From Denitrovibrio sp. (GTDB taxonomy: Bacteria > Chrysiogenota > Deferribacteres > Deferribacterales > Geovibrionaceae), in assembly GCA_002869145.1 (NCBI GenBank), contig PKTM01000028.1, positions 17,942 to 81,941 on the forward strand: 64,000 nucleotides of DNA, in the 5' to 3' direction. This document shows positions 35,886-44,751 of the stretch, one piece after another. Each line of letters starts with the position of its first letter. The first letter of the stretch is position 1. Under the pieces are notes generated by a model. That model was given only the letters and a program-made list of their open reading frames with translations, did not search any database and had not been told where the DNA came from. Both the position numbers and the translations under genes were made by a program.

Positions 35886-36743
35886 ATGACTGACACAAAC
35901 ACAAAGAAACAATGGGTAGACCTGATGAAAAAGGCTATCGACATTATTGAAAATGACGGAGACAGACGGGAAATTTCAAATTTACTGGTGTCTATGCTGG
36001 GAGCTGGCATTTGTGATTTTAACTGCATGGTGACCAATGCTCAGTTTTTTCAAAATGTTCTGGATCTTATCCCTACCCCTGTTTATTACAAGGATCTCTA
36101 CGGAGTGTATATAGGTTGTAATGAGGCTATGGCTCGACTTCATGGTATGAAGAAAAGCGAAATAATAGGCCGCAAAACTGCAGATATCTATACTAAAGAA
36201 GAGTCAGAGATTTTTTCATATAGTGACACTGTACTGATTAACGAGCAGAGTCATGAGATGGTGGAACATAAAGGGAGATTCACTACTCTTGGCGGGGCAT
36301 ACCACATACTTCATAAAAAGCTGATACAGAACCCTGACGGAACTCCTGCGGGTGTGCTTGGCTTTATCAGTGATGTTTCTGAAATAAAACAAAATGAAGA
36401 GCGCGCATGGCAGAGCGAGGCTTTTTACAAGTCATTGTTCGACAACTCCCCCAGACCTAAAATTATTTATAACGAGTTCAATATTGTCGAAGACATGAAT
36501 CAGGCTGCAGTAGCTTTCTTTGGTGGTCACACAAATCTTGTAGGTGGAGATGTAATGAGCATCTACGACCACTATGAGGACTGCGAAAAGGTCATGGCTT
36601 CAGGCGGCAAATCAGTAAAGATCAATATAAAAAAAGACAAGGACTCAAAGCCGATGGAGGCTCTTGCCACACTTACAGTGAGCAGTCTGGAGAGTACGGA
36701 AAAATATGCAGTCTCATTTCTGGTTTTGGAAACAGTTTTATGA
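35886..36743 (+). CDS. PAS-domain signalling protein
   Basis: Starts at ATG 35886 (AAGGTGA upstream). Residues about 60-170 form a PAS domain: FFQNVLDLIPTPVYYKDLYG followed by GMKKSEIIGRKTADIY and DGTPAGVLGFISDVSEIKQN. A second, weaker PAS-like region begins FYKSLFDNSPRPKIIYNEFN. No kinase, GGDEF, EAL or HTH output domain is present, so it probably works through protein contacts. It overlaps the FapA-like gene by 4 bp, so the two may be coupled functionally. Confidence 0.85.
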   Translation: MTDTNTKKQWVDLMKKAIDIIENDGDRREISNLLVSMLGAGICDFNCMVTNAQFFQNVLDLIPTPVYYKDLYGVYIGCNEAMARLHGMKKSEIIGRKTADIYTKEESEIFSYSDTVLINEQSHEMVEHKGRFTTLGGAYHILHKKLIQNPDGTPAGVLGFISDVSEIKQNEERAWQSEAFYKSLFDNSPRPKIIYNEFNIVEDMNQAAVAFFGGHTNLVGGDVMSIYDHYEDCEKVMASGGKSVKINIKKDKDSKPMEALATLTVSSLESTEKYAVSFLVLETVL

Positions 36744-38167
36744 GTGAAGAGAAAGATACTGCCGGCTCTTTATTTGAAGACGATGCTGGACCGGTAAGAA
36801 CACCTCCGGAAATCAAAGTTTCTGATGATGGGAAGGAGGCCTACATTATTATACCTCCTAGACCTTTAGCTGCGGATATCCAGCAGATGCTGGATGATGC
36901 TGGAGTTGGATTTAATATTGACCTTGAGCTTGTCGCTAAAATTAACAAAAGTCTTTATGATGGTATGAAACTGGAATCCAGATACCTGCTGGCTAAAGGT
37001 AAAAAACCAGTTAAGGGTCAGCCAGGCGAGCTTATACTGCGAACAAAAAAACCAGAAGATATTATTTTATCCTCCGAAGATTTGAACAAAGTTGACTATA
37101 GGGTTTATAAAAGAAAAATGCTGGCTTTGGCAGAAAAAGAACAGCCGGTGGCTATTATTATTGCTCCTACCAACGGCGTTGAAGGTATGGACGTCTTTGG
37201 CAATGTTCTGGCTTGTGAAAATGGAGAGGAAGTCTCTTTAAATCTGGGACAAAATGTTTATCAGCAGGGCAGAAAACTGATAAGCAAGATAGACGGGCTT
37301 ATCTCTTATAATAAACGAAATGATGGTGTGATAGATTTTGATGTGTCAGAAGTTTATATGGTAGACGGTGACGTGGATTACCATACAGGAAATATTGATT
37401 TCCCCGGGTCTGTTATTATAAAAGGAACCATTAAGGCTGGGTTTGAAGTTGTTGCTAAGAATGAAGTAGTGGCAGAAACCATAAGAGGCAAGGTTATAAC
37501 AGCGGGGAGTGTTGCGGCAAAGCAGGGCATCATAGGCGGTGTGCAGCGGTCAGAGATCAGATGCGCCGGCTCTGTATATGCTAAGTTTATGCAGTTTGCA
37601 GAGGTTGTTACCGGTGATGGTGTTTTTGTAAGTAAATCGATTCTCTCCTCAGTGATATATGCTCAGGGAGAGGTTAAAGTTGACGGTGCTCCGGGGAGTA
37701 TCATAGGCGGCAATATTTATGCATCAAAAGGAGTTGAGGCAAAGGTAATAGGCTCTGAAAGCTTTGTGAAAACAGAGATAGCAGTTTATGGCTCTGCGCA
37801 GGATGTTATGATACTGAGAAATGTAGTTGAAAGGCGTTTTGAGATAACAAAAAACCTTACTAAGATAGATTCATATCTGGGCACTTACAGGTATGACAGT
37901 GAAGAAGATTCGGAAAAACGGGACTATGTGGCAAAACTGATAAGAGAACGGGAAGAGCTTCGCAAGGAATTGCTGGATATAAATAAAGAGCTTAAATCCC
38001 TTCAGGGCGATCTTAAAAAGCCTGTTGATTTTACCATCAATGTTGAAAAAAAGATTTGGCCGGAAGTACGTGTTTCTGTGTCCGGCAAATTTATGCATCT
38101 CAAAAACGAGAAGGATAAATGTACATTCTTCTATGATAAGTTAAACGATATTATCAATTTTAGATGA
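36740..38167 (+). CDS. FapA (DUF342) family protein
   Basis: A 475-residue FapA-type protein. The core is a right-handed beta-helix of repeated elements: DGDVDYHTGNIDFPGSVIIK, VRGKVITAGSVAAKQGIIGG-like and VYAKFMQFAEVVTGDGVFVS. The C-terminus is a coiled coil (EREELRKELLDINKELKSLQ). FapA proteins bear on polar localisation and c-di-GMP- or flagella-related signalling in some bacteria; the cargo here is unknown. It is coupled to the PAS gene by an ATGA overlap. Confidence 0.85.
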   Translation: MSEEKDTAGSLFEDDAGPVRTPPEIKVSDDGKEAYIIIPPRPLAADIQQMLDDAGVGFNIDLELVAKINKSLYDGMKLESRYLLAKGKKPVKGQPGELILRTKKPEDIILSSEDLNKVDYRVYKRKMLALAEKEQPVAIIIAPTNGVEGMDVFGNVLACENGEEVSLNLGQNVYQQGRKLISKIDGLISYNKRNDGVIDFDVSEVYMVDGDVDYHTGNIDFPGSVIIKGTIKAGFEVVAKNEVVAETIRGKVITAGSVAAKQGIIGGVQRSEIRCAGSVYAKFMQFAEVVTGDGVFVSKSILSSVIYAQGEVKVDGAPGSIIGGNIYASKGVEAKVIGSESFVKTEIAVYGSAQDVMILRNVVERRFEITKNLTKIDSYLGTYRYDSEEDSEKRDYVAKLIREREELRKELLDINKELKSLQGDLKKPVDFTINVEKKIWPEVRVSVSGKFMHLKNEKDKCTFFYDKLNDIINFR

Positions 38168-38173
38168 TTATTA

Positions 38174-39259
38174 TCATACTGGGTTGTTGTTGAACTTGTA
38201 TCCGTTCTCGCTTGCTTTGATAAGACCCAGATCTTCAAACTTTTTAATATCTCTCGCCACAGTTGTTCTGCTGACATTTCCGTATAGTGACGTAAAAGGT
38301 TTTTTGAGCTGAAGATCCTCTTGTGTGAATGTGATGTTTTTTTCTTTCAAAAGAGAAAGCAGGTCAAACTGACGTTTAATAAGTATTTTTTCGCTTAACA
38401 AGTTTGACAGATACCCATCGGAGATAACAGCAGAGTACTTTGCAAAATTCTTATTTCTGATATCCTCCACTGTAATCCTAAGTGCTTCGCTTATGAACTG
38501 TATGAAGGCTGTTATGTTTGATGTGGCATAAAATTCTGACACAGCTCTGTAATATTCCGTAATGTTAACATTATAAATAATGGGAAGCAGATACGGCAGG
38601 ATTTTAAAGTCATGCTTTTTCAGATACCACGCCTCGATAATCCTTGCTGTGTGGCCGTTTGCATCGTAATAGGGCTGTATCTTTTTCAGGTGCAGATGAA
38701 GCAGAAACGCCTTAACAAGAGGGTTCTGTGCTATAAGATCCTTCTCCAGCCAGTCTATAAGGTGTTTTACAAGAAAATTTATGTCCAGAGGTGAGCCGGG
38801 CGGTACATATTCTACGGTAAGCCACTTTTCGTCAGCCTTAACACCCCCCTTTCGGTATGAGCCTTCTTTATCTTTCTGATGCGGAAGTGAGCTTGTAAGT
38901 TCTTGATGTATATCAGATATAAGTTCTGCGGACAGGTTGCTGTTTGTTTTTGAATCGATAAGGCTGTAAGCCGAACATATGTTAATGACTTCTATAGCCA
39001 TGGTGTCCTGAGAGAAGTTGCTTCTTTCATGAAGGATGATGTTTTTCACCTGGTCAATGGTTATTGTGCTTCCTTCAAGTCTTGCTTCATTAGTCACTGC
39101 TTTTTCTATGCAGTTGGTTTTCAGTTCGCTTACTGTTTCAGGGAAAAGCGGCATTCTGCAGAAAACGTTTATAGCCTCGTTTATTACTGAGAGGTCAGAT
39201 GATATTTCATCAGTAAAGAGATATTTTCCAGAGTGAAAGGTATTAACTTCTTTTTGCAT
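38174..39259 (-). CDS. Fic-fold protein with strongly degenerate motif and wHTH
   Basis: A 361-residue paralog of the Fic gene at 27.5 kb. The motif reads IQPYYDANGHTAR: the His is Gln195, Phe is Tyr and GNGR is ANGH, so phosphate and nucleotide binding should be lost. The inhibitory-type helix (NEARLEGSTITID) keeps Glu. The C-terminal part ends KKPFTSLYGNVSRTTVARDI-KKFEDLGLI, the same wHTH-like tail as the other two. It faces FapA (convergent). The fold is retained, so a DNA-binding regulatory role is suggested. This is inference. Confidence 0.8.
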   Translation of the reverse strand: MQKEVNTFHSGKYLFTDEISSDLSVINEAINVFCRMPLFPETVSELKTNCIEKAVTNEARLEGSTITIDQVKNIILHERSNFSQDTMAIEVINICSAYSLIDSKTNSNLSAELISDIHQELTSSLPHQKDKEGSYRKGGVKADEKWLTVEYVPPGSPLDINFLVKHLIDWLEKDLIAQNPLVKAFLLHLHLKKIQPYYDANGHTARIIEAWYLKKHDFKILPYLLPIIYNVNITEYYRAVSEFYATSNITAFIQFISEALRITVEDIRNKNFAKYSAVISDGYLSNLLSEKILIKRQFDLLSLLKEKNITFTQEDLQLKKPFTSLYGNVSRTTVARDIKKFEDLGLIKASENGYKFNNNPV

Positions 39260-39366
39260 TAACTCACAACCTAATAGTAGTATTACGAAAAAAACAATAA
39301 TAGCCTGATACTTTTTTTGTGTTTTAATATTGAAATTTTATTATGTATGGTGTCAAGATGCAAGAC

Positions 39367-40140
39367 TTATTCCATCTTTTTTGCTTCCTGCCAGAGTTCT
39401 TCCATCTCAGAAAGCGTTGCATCCTCTGACGGCAGACCTCGCTCTGAAAGTCTTTGTTCGATATAGGTAAATCTTTTATGGAATCTTTTGTTTGCCTTCC
39501 TGAGAGCTTCGTCTGGATTTACCTTTAAAAATCTTGATAGATTTATGAGAGCAAAGAATACATCACCAAGTTCGTGCTCAATCTCGTGTGTGTCGTTTGT
39601 CTCAACAGCATTTTTAAACTCGTCTATCTCTTCGTTAACCTTGTCCATGCATTCGCTCATGTCCGGCCAGTCGAAACCAACCTTTCGGACTCTTTCCTGC
39701 ATTTTCAGAGACATCTGTATAGCTGGAAAACTGACGGGTATATCATCTAAAATAGATTTTGTCCTCTTAGCCTTCTTCTCTTCGTCCTTTATCTTTTCCC
39801 AGTTTACTATGACCTCTTCGGTGTCTATGCTTTCCATATTTCCGAAAACGTGAGGGTGTCTGCGCACTAGTTTTTCATTTATTTCGTCAAGCACACTTTC
39901 CAGATCAAATTTACCCTCTTGCTCTGCCATAACAGCATGAAAAACAACATGAAATATGATATCACCCAACTCTTCACGGATATTGGGTACATCTTCGTTG
40001 TCCAGCGCATCAACAAGTTCAAAAGCTTCTTCTAGAAAGTGATTTTTGATAGAGTAAAGGTTCTGCTCCATGTCCCATGGGCATCCTTCTGGTCCTCTGA
40101 GAGTTCTGACTATTTCAATTAATCTTAAAAATTTTTTCAT
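39367..40140 (-). CDS. mazG: Nucleoside triphosphate pyrophosphohydrolase MazG
   Basis: MazG hydrolyses NTPs to NMPs and pyrophosphate, lowering ppGpp-related and aberrant nucleotide pools. Two tandem MazG domains are present: the first with GPEGCPWDMEQNLYSIKNHF, EEAFELVDAL and EELGDIIFHVVFHA (catalytic EExxE and ELGD), the second with HELGDVFFALINLSRFL. The 257-aa length suits the two-domain housekeeping type. It stands alone between two Fic- and chemoreceptor-containing regions. Confidence 0.95.
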   Translation of the reverse strand: MKKFLRLIEIVRTLRGPEGCPWDMEQNLYSIKNHFLEEAFELVDALDNEDVPNIREELGDIIFHVVFHAVMAEQEGKFDLESVLDEINEKLVRRHPHVFGNMESIDTEEVIVNWEKIKDEEKKAKRTKSILDDIPVSFPAIQMSLKMQERVRKVGFDWPDMSECMDKVNEEIDEFKNAVETNDTHEIEHELGDVFFALINLSRFLKVNPDEALRKANKRFHKRFTYIEQRLSERGLPSEDATLSEMEELWQEAKKME

Positions 40141-40260
40141 AATAATAATGGTTATTCTTAATACATTGACACAGTAATATAGTATTTATATTATTAAGTG
40201 GTAATCTAGAACCATAATGTAGTAAAGTAAAGTTAAATGTTCATTTCGCAGGGGTGTATA

Positions 40261-42558
40261 ATGAAGTCTCGTTTTAAACTCAGTATCAAACAGGTAGTCT
40301 CTATAGCCGTTTACATAGGTATTTTGGTGATGACAGGAATTCTGTCTACCTACGACTATGTATCATTCAAAAATACTCTTTTTGAAGAAACCAGAAGCAG
40401 CATGCAGGATGTCAGCAATTCCCTAAGTGAAGTTTTAGATAGCAAACTAAAAGACCTCTCGCTTTCTGTGCATACAGTCGCCAATGATCAGGACACTGCG
40501 AGAATGTTTGCCGAAAAAGACAGAGCTGGTATTATTAATAAATATTTAGGTTTTTACAAAGATATAAAAGACAAACATGGAATTGCACAGTTTCAGTTCC
40601 ATCTGCCTCCTGCCACCAGTTTTCTTAGACTTCATAAACCAGAGAAGTTTGATGACGATCTCTCTGCTTTTCGTCAGACTGTTATCGATGCTAATAAATC
40701 AAAAAAGCCCATTGTAGGGCTGGAAGTCGGAAGGGGCGGTCCAGGGCTTAGAGCTGTTTTTCCTGTCAGTTATGATGGTGAACACATTGGCTCTGTAGAG
40801 TACGGCGGCTCAATGAATACAATCCTAGAAGATGTAGCTAAAACTTTTAAGCTTGATTATGTCATTGGTATCAAACAGGAAGTTTTTAAAAAAGCCAGAC
40901 GGTTTGACACTAAAGAATCAGACATAGTTAAAGATGGGATAGTTTATTATAAGTATTCCCACGAAGATTCCAGAGAGCTTGTGGACAAGTATGAGCCTGG
41001 GAAAACTATTGAAATGCATGAGCACAATATGATTACAGATAAGACTGTACTGAAAGATTTTAAAGGTAACGAAATAGGTGAGGTTCTTTATTTTAAAGAT
41101 ATGTCGCCCAGGCTTTCACTAGCACTGAAATTTGCTTTTAAAAAGCTGGTTTTCGGGTTTGTGATGGCAACACTTCTTGCTGTATTTCTCTATTACTTCC
41201 TTGGCTTCTATCTTAGACTTGCGAGCAGAATGTCAGAAATTACTGATGCTGTTACAGAGGGGCATGGTGATCTTTCAAAAAGACTGCCTGTAGACCACGA
41301 AGGTAACGAGCTTGAAACCGTTTCTTATAAAATGAACAATTTTCTTGATACTATGGATAAAAACCTAGCCAGAACCACTTATTCTCTGGGAAACATTCTT
41401 TCTGCTATATCGCCAATTTATTTTGCGCTTGTAGATGTGAGGAAGTCATCTGATGAAAACGTTGATCTTGCTGCTACAGTTGCGGCTGCCGGGGAAGAGA
41501 TGAGCACTACAGTAGAGGAGATATCACGAAATACGGCAGATGTAGCCAGCAAAGGTGAGCATACTCTGGAACTAGCAACACAAGGTTCCGAAATGGTTCG
41601 TGATGCAACTTTGAAAGCTGAAAACGTAAAAGGGATAGTTCATAATCTTGCAGGCGATATCAGCTCTCTTACAGAAAATGCTAAAAACATCGGAACGGTA
41701 GTTGAGGTTATCAACGATATCTCTGAACAGACAAACCTCCTCGCCCTTAACGCCGCCATTGAGGCTGCCAGAGCAGGAGAGGCCGGAAGAGGTTTTGCTG
41801 TGGTTGCTGATGAAGTTCGAAAACTTGCCGAGAAAACTTTGGATTCTACCAATGAAATCGAAAAAATGGTAAAAGTTATACAGGAGAACGTAGCCAGAGC
41901 GAATAAGAACGCAACTGAGGTTTCTGAAAATATTGAAACTCAGGTGAAATCAACAGAAGATGCAAATGCTAGATTTCAAGAGATACTTTTGGCAGTTCAG
42001 GAACTCAACGGACTTCTGCTGAACACATCTACAGCGGCTGAACAGCAGGCTGGTGCCACAAATGAAGTCGCAAGCAATATTGAACTGGTGGCTCAGGCTT
42101 CCGGCAGCTCAAGAGATAAGATTATGGAGCTCATGGGGCAGATAGATGGACTTATGGATAATCTGGGCAGCCTTGAGCGGGATCTCATACAGTATAAGCT
42201 TTCCTGTGACGGAATCATCTTTGTTAAGGCGAAGATGGCTCACGTTAAGTATCTGAAAAATATATATTCCTCATACATGACAGGAACTAAGCCACAGGGA
42301 CTTAAAAGTGATCATGAATGTGATTTCGGTAAGCTTTATTTCTCAAAAGAAATGCAGGAGAAATATGGCAACGATCATGATTTTAAGTCGATCTCAGGAC
42401 CTCATAAAGAAGTACATGCCATTTCACACCACATCTCAGATATGATAGCCGCTGGTAATATGACTGGGGCATATGAAGATGTTGTTAAGATGAAAGACAA
42501 AGTGGATGTTCTGATAGGCATTCTGGAAAAAATGTTTGATAAAGCAAAATGTGTTTAA
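40261..42558 (+). CDS. Methyl-accepting chemoreceptor with C-terminal CZB domain
   Basis: A 765-residue receptor starting at ATG 40261 (AGGGGTG before it). Order: TM1 (about 10-30), a large periplasmic Cache-like sensor ([37 protein letters not shown]), TM2 (about 294-318), HAMP, the signalling hairpin [32 protein letters not shown], and a C-terminal zinc-binding CZB domain ([42 protein letters not shown]). The CZB domain senses cytoplasmic zinc and redox changes in some receptors. It likely feeds the same CheW/CheZ pathway as the genes at the left edge. Confidence 0.92.
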   Translation: MKSRFKLSIKQVVSIAVYIGILVMTGILSTYDYVSFKNTLFEETRSSMQDVSNSLSEVLDSKLKDLSLSVHTVANDQDTARMFAEKDRAGIINKYLGFYKDIKDKHGIAQFQFHLPPATSFLRLHKPEKFDDDLSAFRQTVIDANKSKKPIVGLEVGRGGPGLRAVFPVSYDGEHIGSVEYGGSMNTILEDVAKTFKLDYVIGIKQEVFKKARRFDTKESDIVKDGIVYYKYSHEDSRELVDKYEPGKTIEMHEHNMITDKTVLKDFKGNEIGEVLYFKDMSPRLSLALKFAFKKLVFGFVMATLLAVFLYYFLGFYLRLASRMSEITDAVTEGHGDLSKRLPVDHEGNELETVSYKMNNFLDTMDKNLARTTYSLGNILSAISPIYFALVDVRKSSDENVDLAATVAAAGEEMSTTVEEISRNTADVASKGEHTLELATQGSEMVRDATLKAENVKGIVHNLAGDISSLTENAKNIGTVVEVINDISEQTNLLALNAAIEAARAGEAGRGFAVVADEVRKLAEKTLDSTNEIEKMVKVIQENVARANKNATEVSENIETQVKSTEDANARFQEILLAVQELNGLLLNTSTAAEQQAGATNEVASNIELVAQASGSSRDKIMELMGQIDGLMDNLGSLERDLIQYKLSCDGIIFVKAKMAHVKYLKNIYSSYMTGTKPQGLKSDHECDFGKLYFSKEMQEKYGNDHDFKSISGPHKEVHAISHHISDMIAAGNMTGAYEDVVKMKDKVDVLIGILEKMFDKAKCV

Positions 42559-42567
42559 AATAACTGT

Positions 42568-42599
42568 AAAGCCCCGTCAGATGACGGGGCTTTTTTTTT
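42568..42599 (+). terminator. Rho-independent terminator after chemoreceptor
   Basis: A 10-bp GC-rich stem (AAGCCCCGTC-AGAT-GACGGGGCTT) followed by nine T. It isolates the receptor gene from the dcw cluster. Confidence 0.92.
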
Positions 42600-42830
42600 C
42601 GCATCAACATCGGCAAAGACATAAGTCAGACTCAAAAATGGACTTTAGAAAAATATTTAATTTTTTTTTAAATATGGCAAAAAGACCATCACATCAATAA
42701 AGCACTTATACCAGTACTTAATTCCTTCAAACCCTTATTCAGTGTGCTCTCTGACCATACCAATATCCCTTGACCTTGTGCATAATATTTGTTAACTTTG
42801 GCATGAATTGTACGATATTGTCATTAGAAG

Positions 42831-42848
42831 GTATAAATTGGTATAAAT
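42831..42848 (+). promoter_or_regulatory. Direct repeat GTATAAAT immediately before mraZ
   Basis: GTATAAAT occurs twice with a 10-bp period (42831 and 42841), touching the mraZ ATG. MraZ binds tandem repeats before its own gene in several bacteria, so this may be the operator; the motif differs from the E. coli one (TGGGN5). The earlier part of the 250-bp gap (42600-42830) has no gene. No ribosome site is obvious before mraZ, so a leaderless start is possible. Confidence 0.4.
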
Positions 42849-43295
42849 ATGGCAGGAAGTTTTAGAGGACACCACCAACACAAAATTAGCGATACCGGAA
42901 GAATCTCTGTTCCTTCGAAGTTCAGAGAGATACTGAAGGTTAAGTACGGCAGTGATGAGCTTACACTGCTTACAATGGAGGATCACCTCAGACTTTATCC
43001 AACTGCCGAATGGGACAGAGAGGAAACCAGACTAGAAGAGCAAATGAGCGATGATGATGAGTTTCAAGAGTTTCAGAGACTGCTGTACGCAGATATGGAT
43101 GAGCTTTCCATTGATAAAAACGGCAGGGTGATGATCTCCTCAGAAATCAGAGAAAGGTGCGGTATTAAGGGCGAATGTACAGTGAATGGTCTTAGAAACC
43201 ATTTTGAAATTTGGCCTGCAGCTGTTTGGGAGCAAAAAGCCTCAGACGACAGAAAGGCGGAACTTTATAAAAAGTTCGCCTCAAAGATCAGATAA
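42849..43295 (+). CDS. mraZ: Transcriptional regulator MraZ
   Basis: A 148-residue MraZ with two AbrB-like halves: SFRGHHQHKISDTGRISVPS-KFREIL and ADMDELSIDKNGRVMISSEI-RERCGI. MraZ forms ring-shaped multimers and represses the dcw promoter. It starts the dcw cluster. The second half ends with YKKFASKIR. It is typical in length. Confidence 0.95.
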   Translation: MAGSFRGHHQHKISDTGRISVPSKFREILKVKYGSDELTLLTMEDHLRLYPTAEWDREETRLEEQMSDDDEFQEFQRLLYADMDELSIDKNGRVMISSEIRERCGIKGECTVNGLRNHFEIWPAAVWEQKASDDRKAELYKKFASKIR

Positions 43296-43339
43296 GGATT
43301 GGCAGGCCACTAGTAAGCGCACGAAAAAGGAGAAATACT

Positions 43340-43564
43340 ATGTCGGTGTTTTCTTGGTTGGCCGGAAAGGTGAATTCAGGTCGTGACCTTTCGGTTTTCG
43401 ATATGGAGAACCTGAACAAAGAAACCCTTGCACAAGAGTGCTACAGGTTTATGGAAAAAGGCAGCTTTGTGCGGTTAGAGTTTGACTTTACAGCAGGAGC
43501 AGGAGTCAAGAATGAAGCACATACCGGTAATGATAAGGGAGGTACTGAAGCATCTGCCAGTTGA
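43340..43564 (+). CDS. Small ORF between mraZ and rsmH, unknown
   Basis: A 74-residue ORF with an excellent site (AAAAAGGAGAAATACT-ATG). It begins MSVFSWLAGKVNSGRDLSVF, continues with an acidic helix (MENLNKETLAQECYRFMEKG), and ends by overlapping rsmH by 53 bp in another frame. No family is recognised. Coding is likely because of the ribosome site and amino-acid composition, at least up to the rsmH start. A role in dcw control or division cannot be shown. Confidence 0.6.
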   Translation: MSVFSWLAGKVNSGRDLSVFDMENLNKETLAQECYRFMEKGSFVRLEFDFTAGAGVKNEAHTGNDKGGTEASAS

Positions 43565-44438
43565 TCCGGACGGCATAACTCTGGACATGACAGGTGGAGG
43601 GGGCGGACACTCAGCAGCCATTCTTGATAAGTTATCTGTGAAGGGTAGACTTATAATACTCGACAGAGACCTTGATGCAGTGGCAAGGCTGAAGGAACGC
43701 TTTGCAGACAACTCAAATGTTACCGTTGTTCATTCTAACTTTTCAGATTTTGACGAGGTTTTAAACAGCCTCGGCATCCATTCCGTATCCTCCGTACTCG
43801 CAGATTTCGGCGTTTCTTTATATCACCTTAAAATTGCAGAAAGGGGCTTTTCGTTTCGTAACGAGGGACCGCTGGACATGAGAATGAATCAGGACGATGT
43901 GCTCTCCGCCGAAGAGGTTGTGAACACAAACTCCAGAGAGAGTCTCAGCAACATTATAAAAAGATACGGCGAAGAGAACTTCGCATGGAATATAGCAGGC
44001 GCAATTGTCAACGCCAGACAGACGGAGAGGATAACAACAACACTCCGGCTTGCAGAGATAGTTGAAAAAGCAGTGCCTAGAGAAGCTCAGAAAAGCGGAG
44101 TGCATCCAGCGACTAAGACATTTCAGGCTCTGCGCATCTTTGTGAACGGAGAACTGGACAGCATCGAAAAGATGATTTTAAAGCTTGGAGATTATATGGA
44201 ACCGGGTGGAAAGGCCTGTTTTATATCGTTTCACTCACTGGAAGACAGGATAGTGAAAGAACTATTCAGAGAGTTTGAAAAAGAGTGTGTCTGTCCGCCG
44301 GAGCTTCCGGTATGTAACTGTAAAAAGGTCAGAACATTCAAACAGATAACAAGGAAACCGCAGATTCCGAAAGAAGATGAAATAGAAAGAAACCCGCTTT
44401 CCCGCAGCGCAAAGATGCGTGTAGCGAAAAGAGTGTAA
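43512..44438 (+). CDS. rsmH: 16S rRNA (cytosine1402-N4)-methyltransferase RsmH
   Basis: A 308-residue SAM-dependent methyltransferase. MKHIPVMIREVLKHL leads to the SAM-binding loop LDMTGGGGGHSAAIL, and later RGFSFRNEGPLDMRMNQDD and GKACFISFHSLEDRIVKELF are diagnostic. The start ATG 43512 has AGGAGTC before it. It modifies C1402 in the decoding centre. It is the second conventional gene of the dcw cluster. Confidence 0.97.
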   Translation: MKHIPVMIREVLKHLPVDPDGITLDMTGGGGGHSAAILDKLSVKGRLIILDRDLDAVARLKERFADNSNVTVVHSNFSDFDEVLNSLGIHSVSSVLADFGVSLYHLKIAERGFSFRNEGPLDMRMNQDDVLSAEEVVNTNSRESLSNIIKRYGEENFAWNIAGAIVNARQTERITTTLRLAEIVEKAVPREAQKSGVHPATKTFQALRIFVNGELDSIEKMILKLGDYMEPGGKACFISFHSLEDRIVKELFREFEKECVCPPELPVCNCKKVRTFKQITRKPQIPKEDEIERNPLSRSAKMRVAKRV

Positions 44439-44448
44439 GGAGAGAGAC

Positions 44449-44751
44449 ATGAGAACACACGTACTTGATCACACAACAGCAGTTAATTCAGAAAGGCTGA
44501 AATTGCGCACTCTAATGTTTGCATCAATTGCACTTGTACTGCTCTTTTCAGTGGTTTATGTGAGACATCTATGCATAAAGACAGGTTATGAAATAAGCAA
44601 CCTGACAGATAATATGGAAAAAGTAGAGATAAGCTATCTTAGCCTTCTTGATAAAAAGTCAAAAGCCTATGATACAGAGAACCTTTATAAAAAAGCCCGT
44701 GAAATAGGGCTTGTAATGCCGGACGTTAAAAGGACGTTTTATGTCAAATGA
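44449..44751 (+). CDS. ftsL: Cell division protein FtsL
   Basis: A 100-residue bitopic protein: a short cytoplasmic head, a membrane helix (LMFASIALVLLFSVVYVRH) and a coiled-coil periplasmic part (YEISNLTDNMEKVEISYLSL). Size, topology and place between rsmH and ftsI identify FtsL, which helps recruit FtsW-FtsI. It starts behind AAGGAG and overlaps ftsI by 11 bp. Confidence 0.85.
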   Translation: MRTHVLDHTTAVNSERLKLRTLMFASIALVLLFSVVYVRHLCIKTGYEISNLTDNMEKVEISYLSLLDKKSKAYDTENLYKKAREIGLVMPDVKRTFYVK

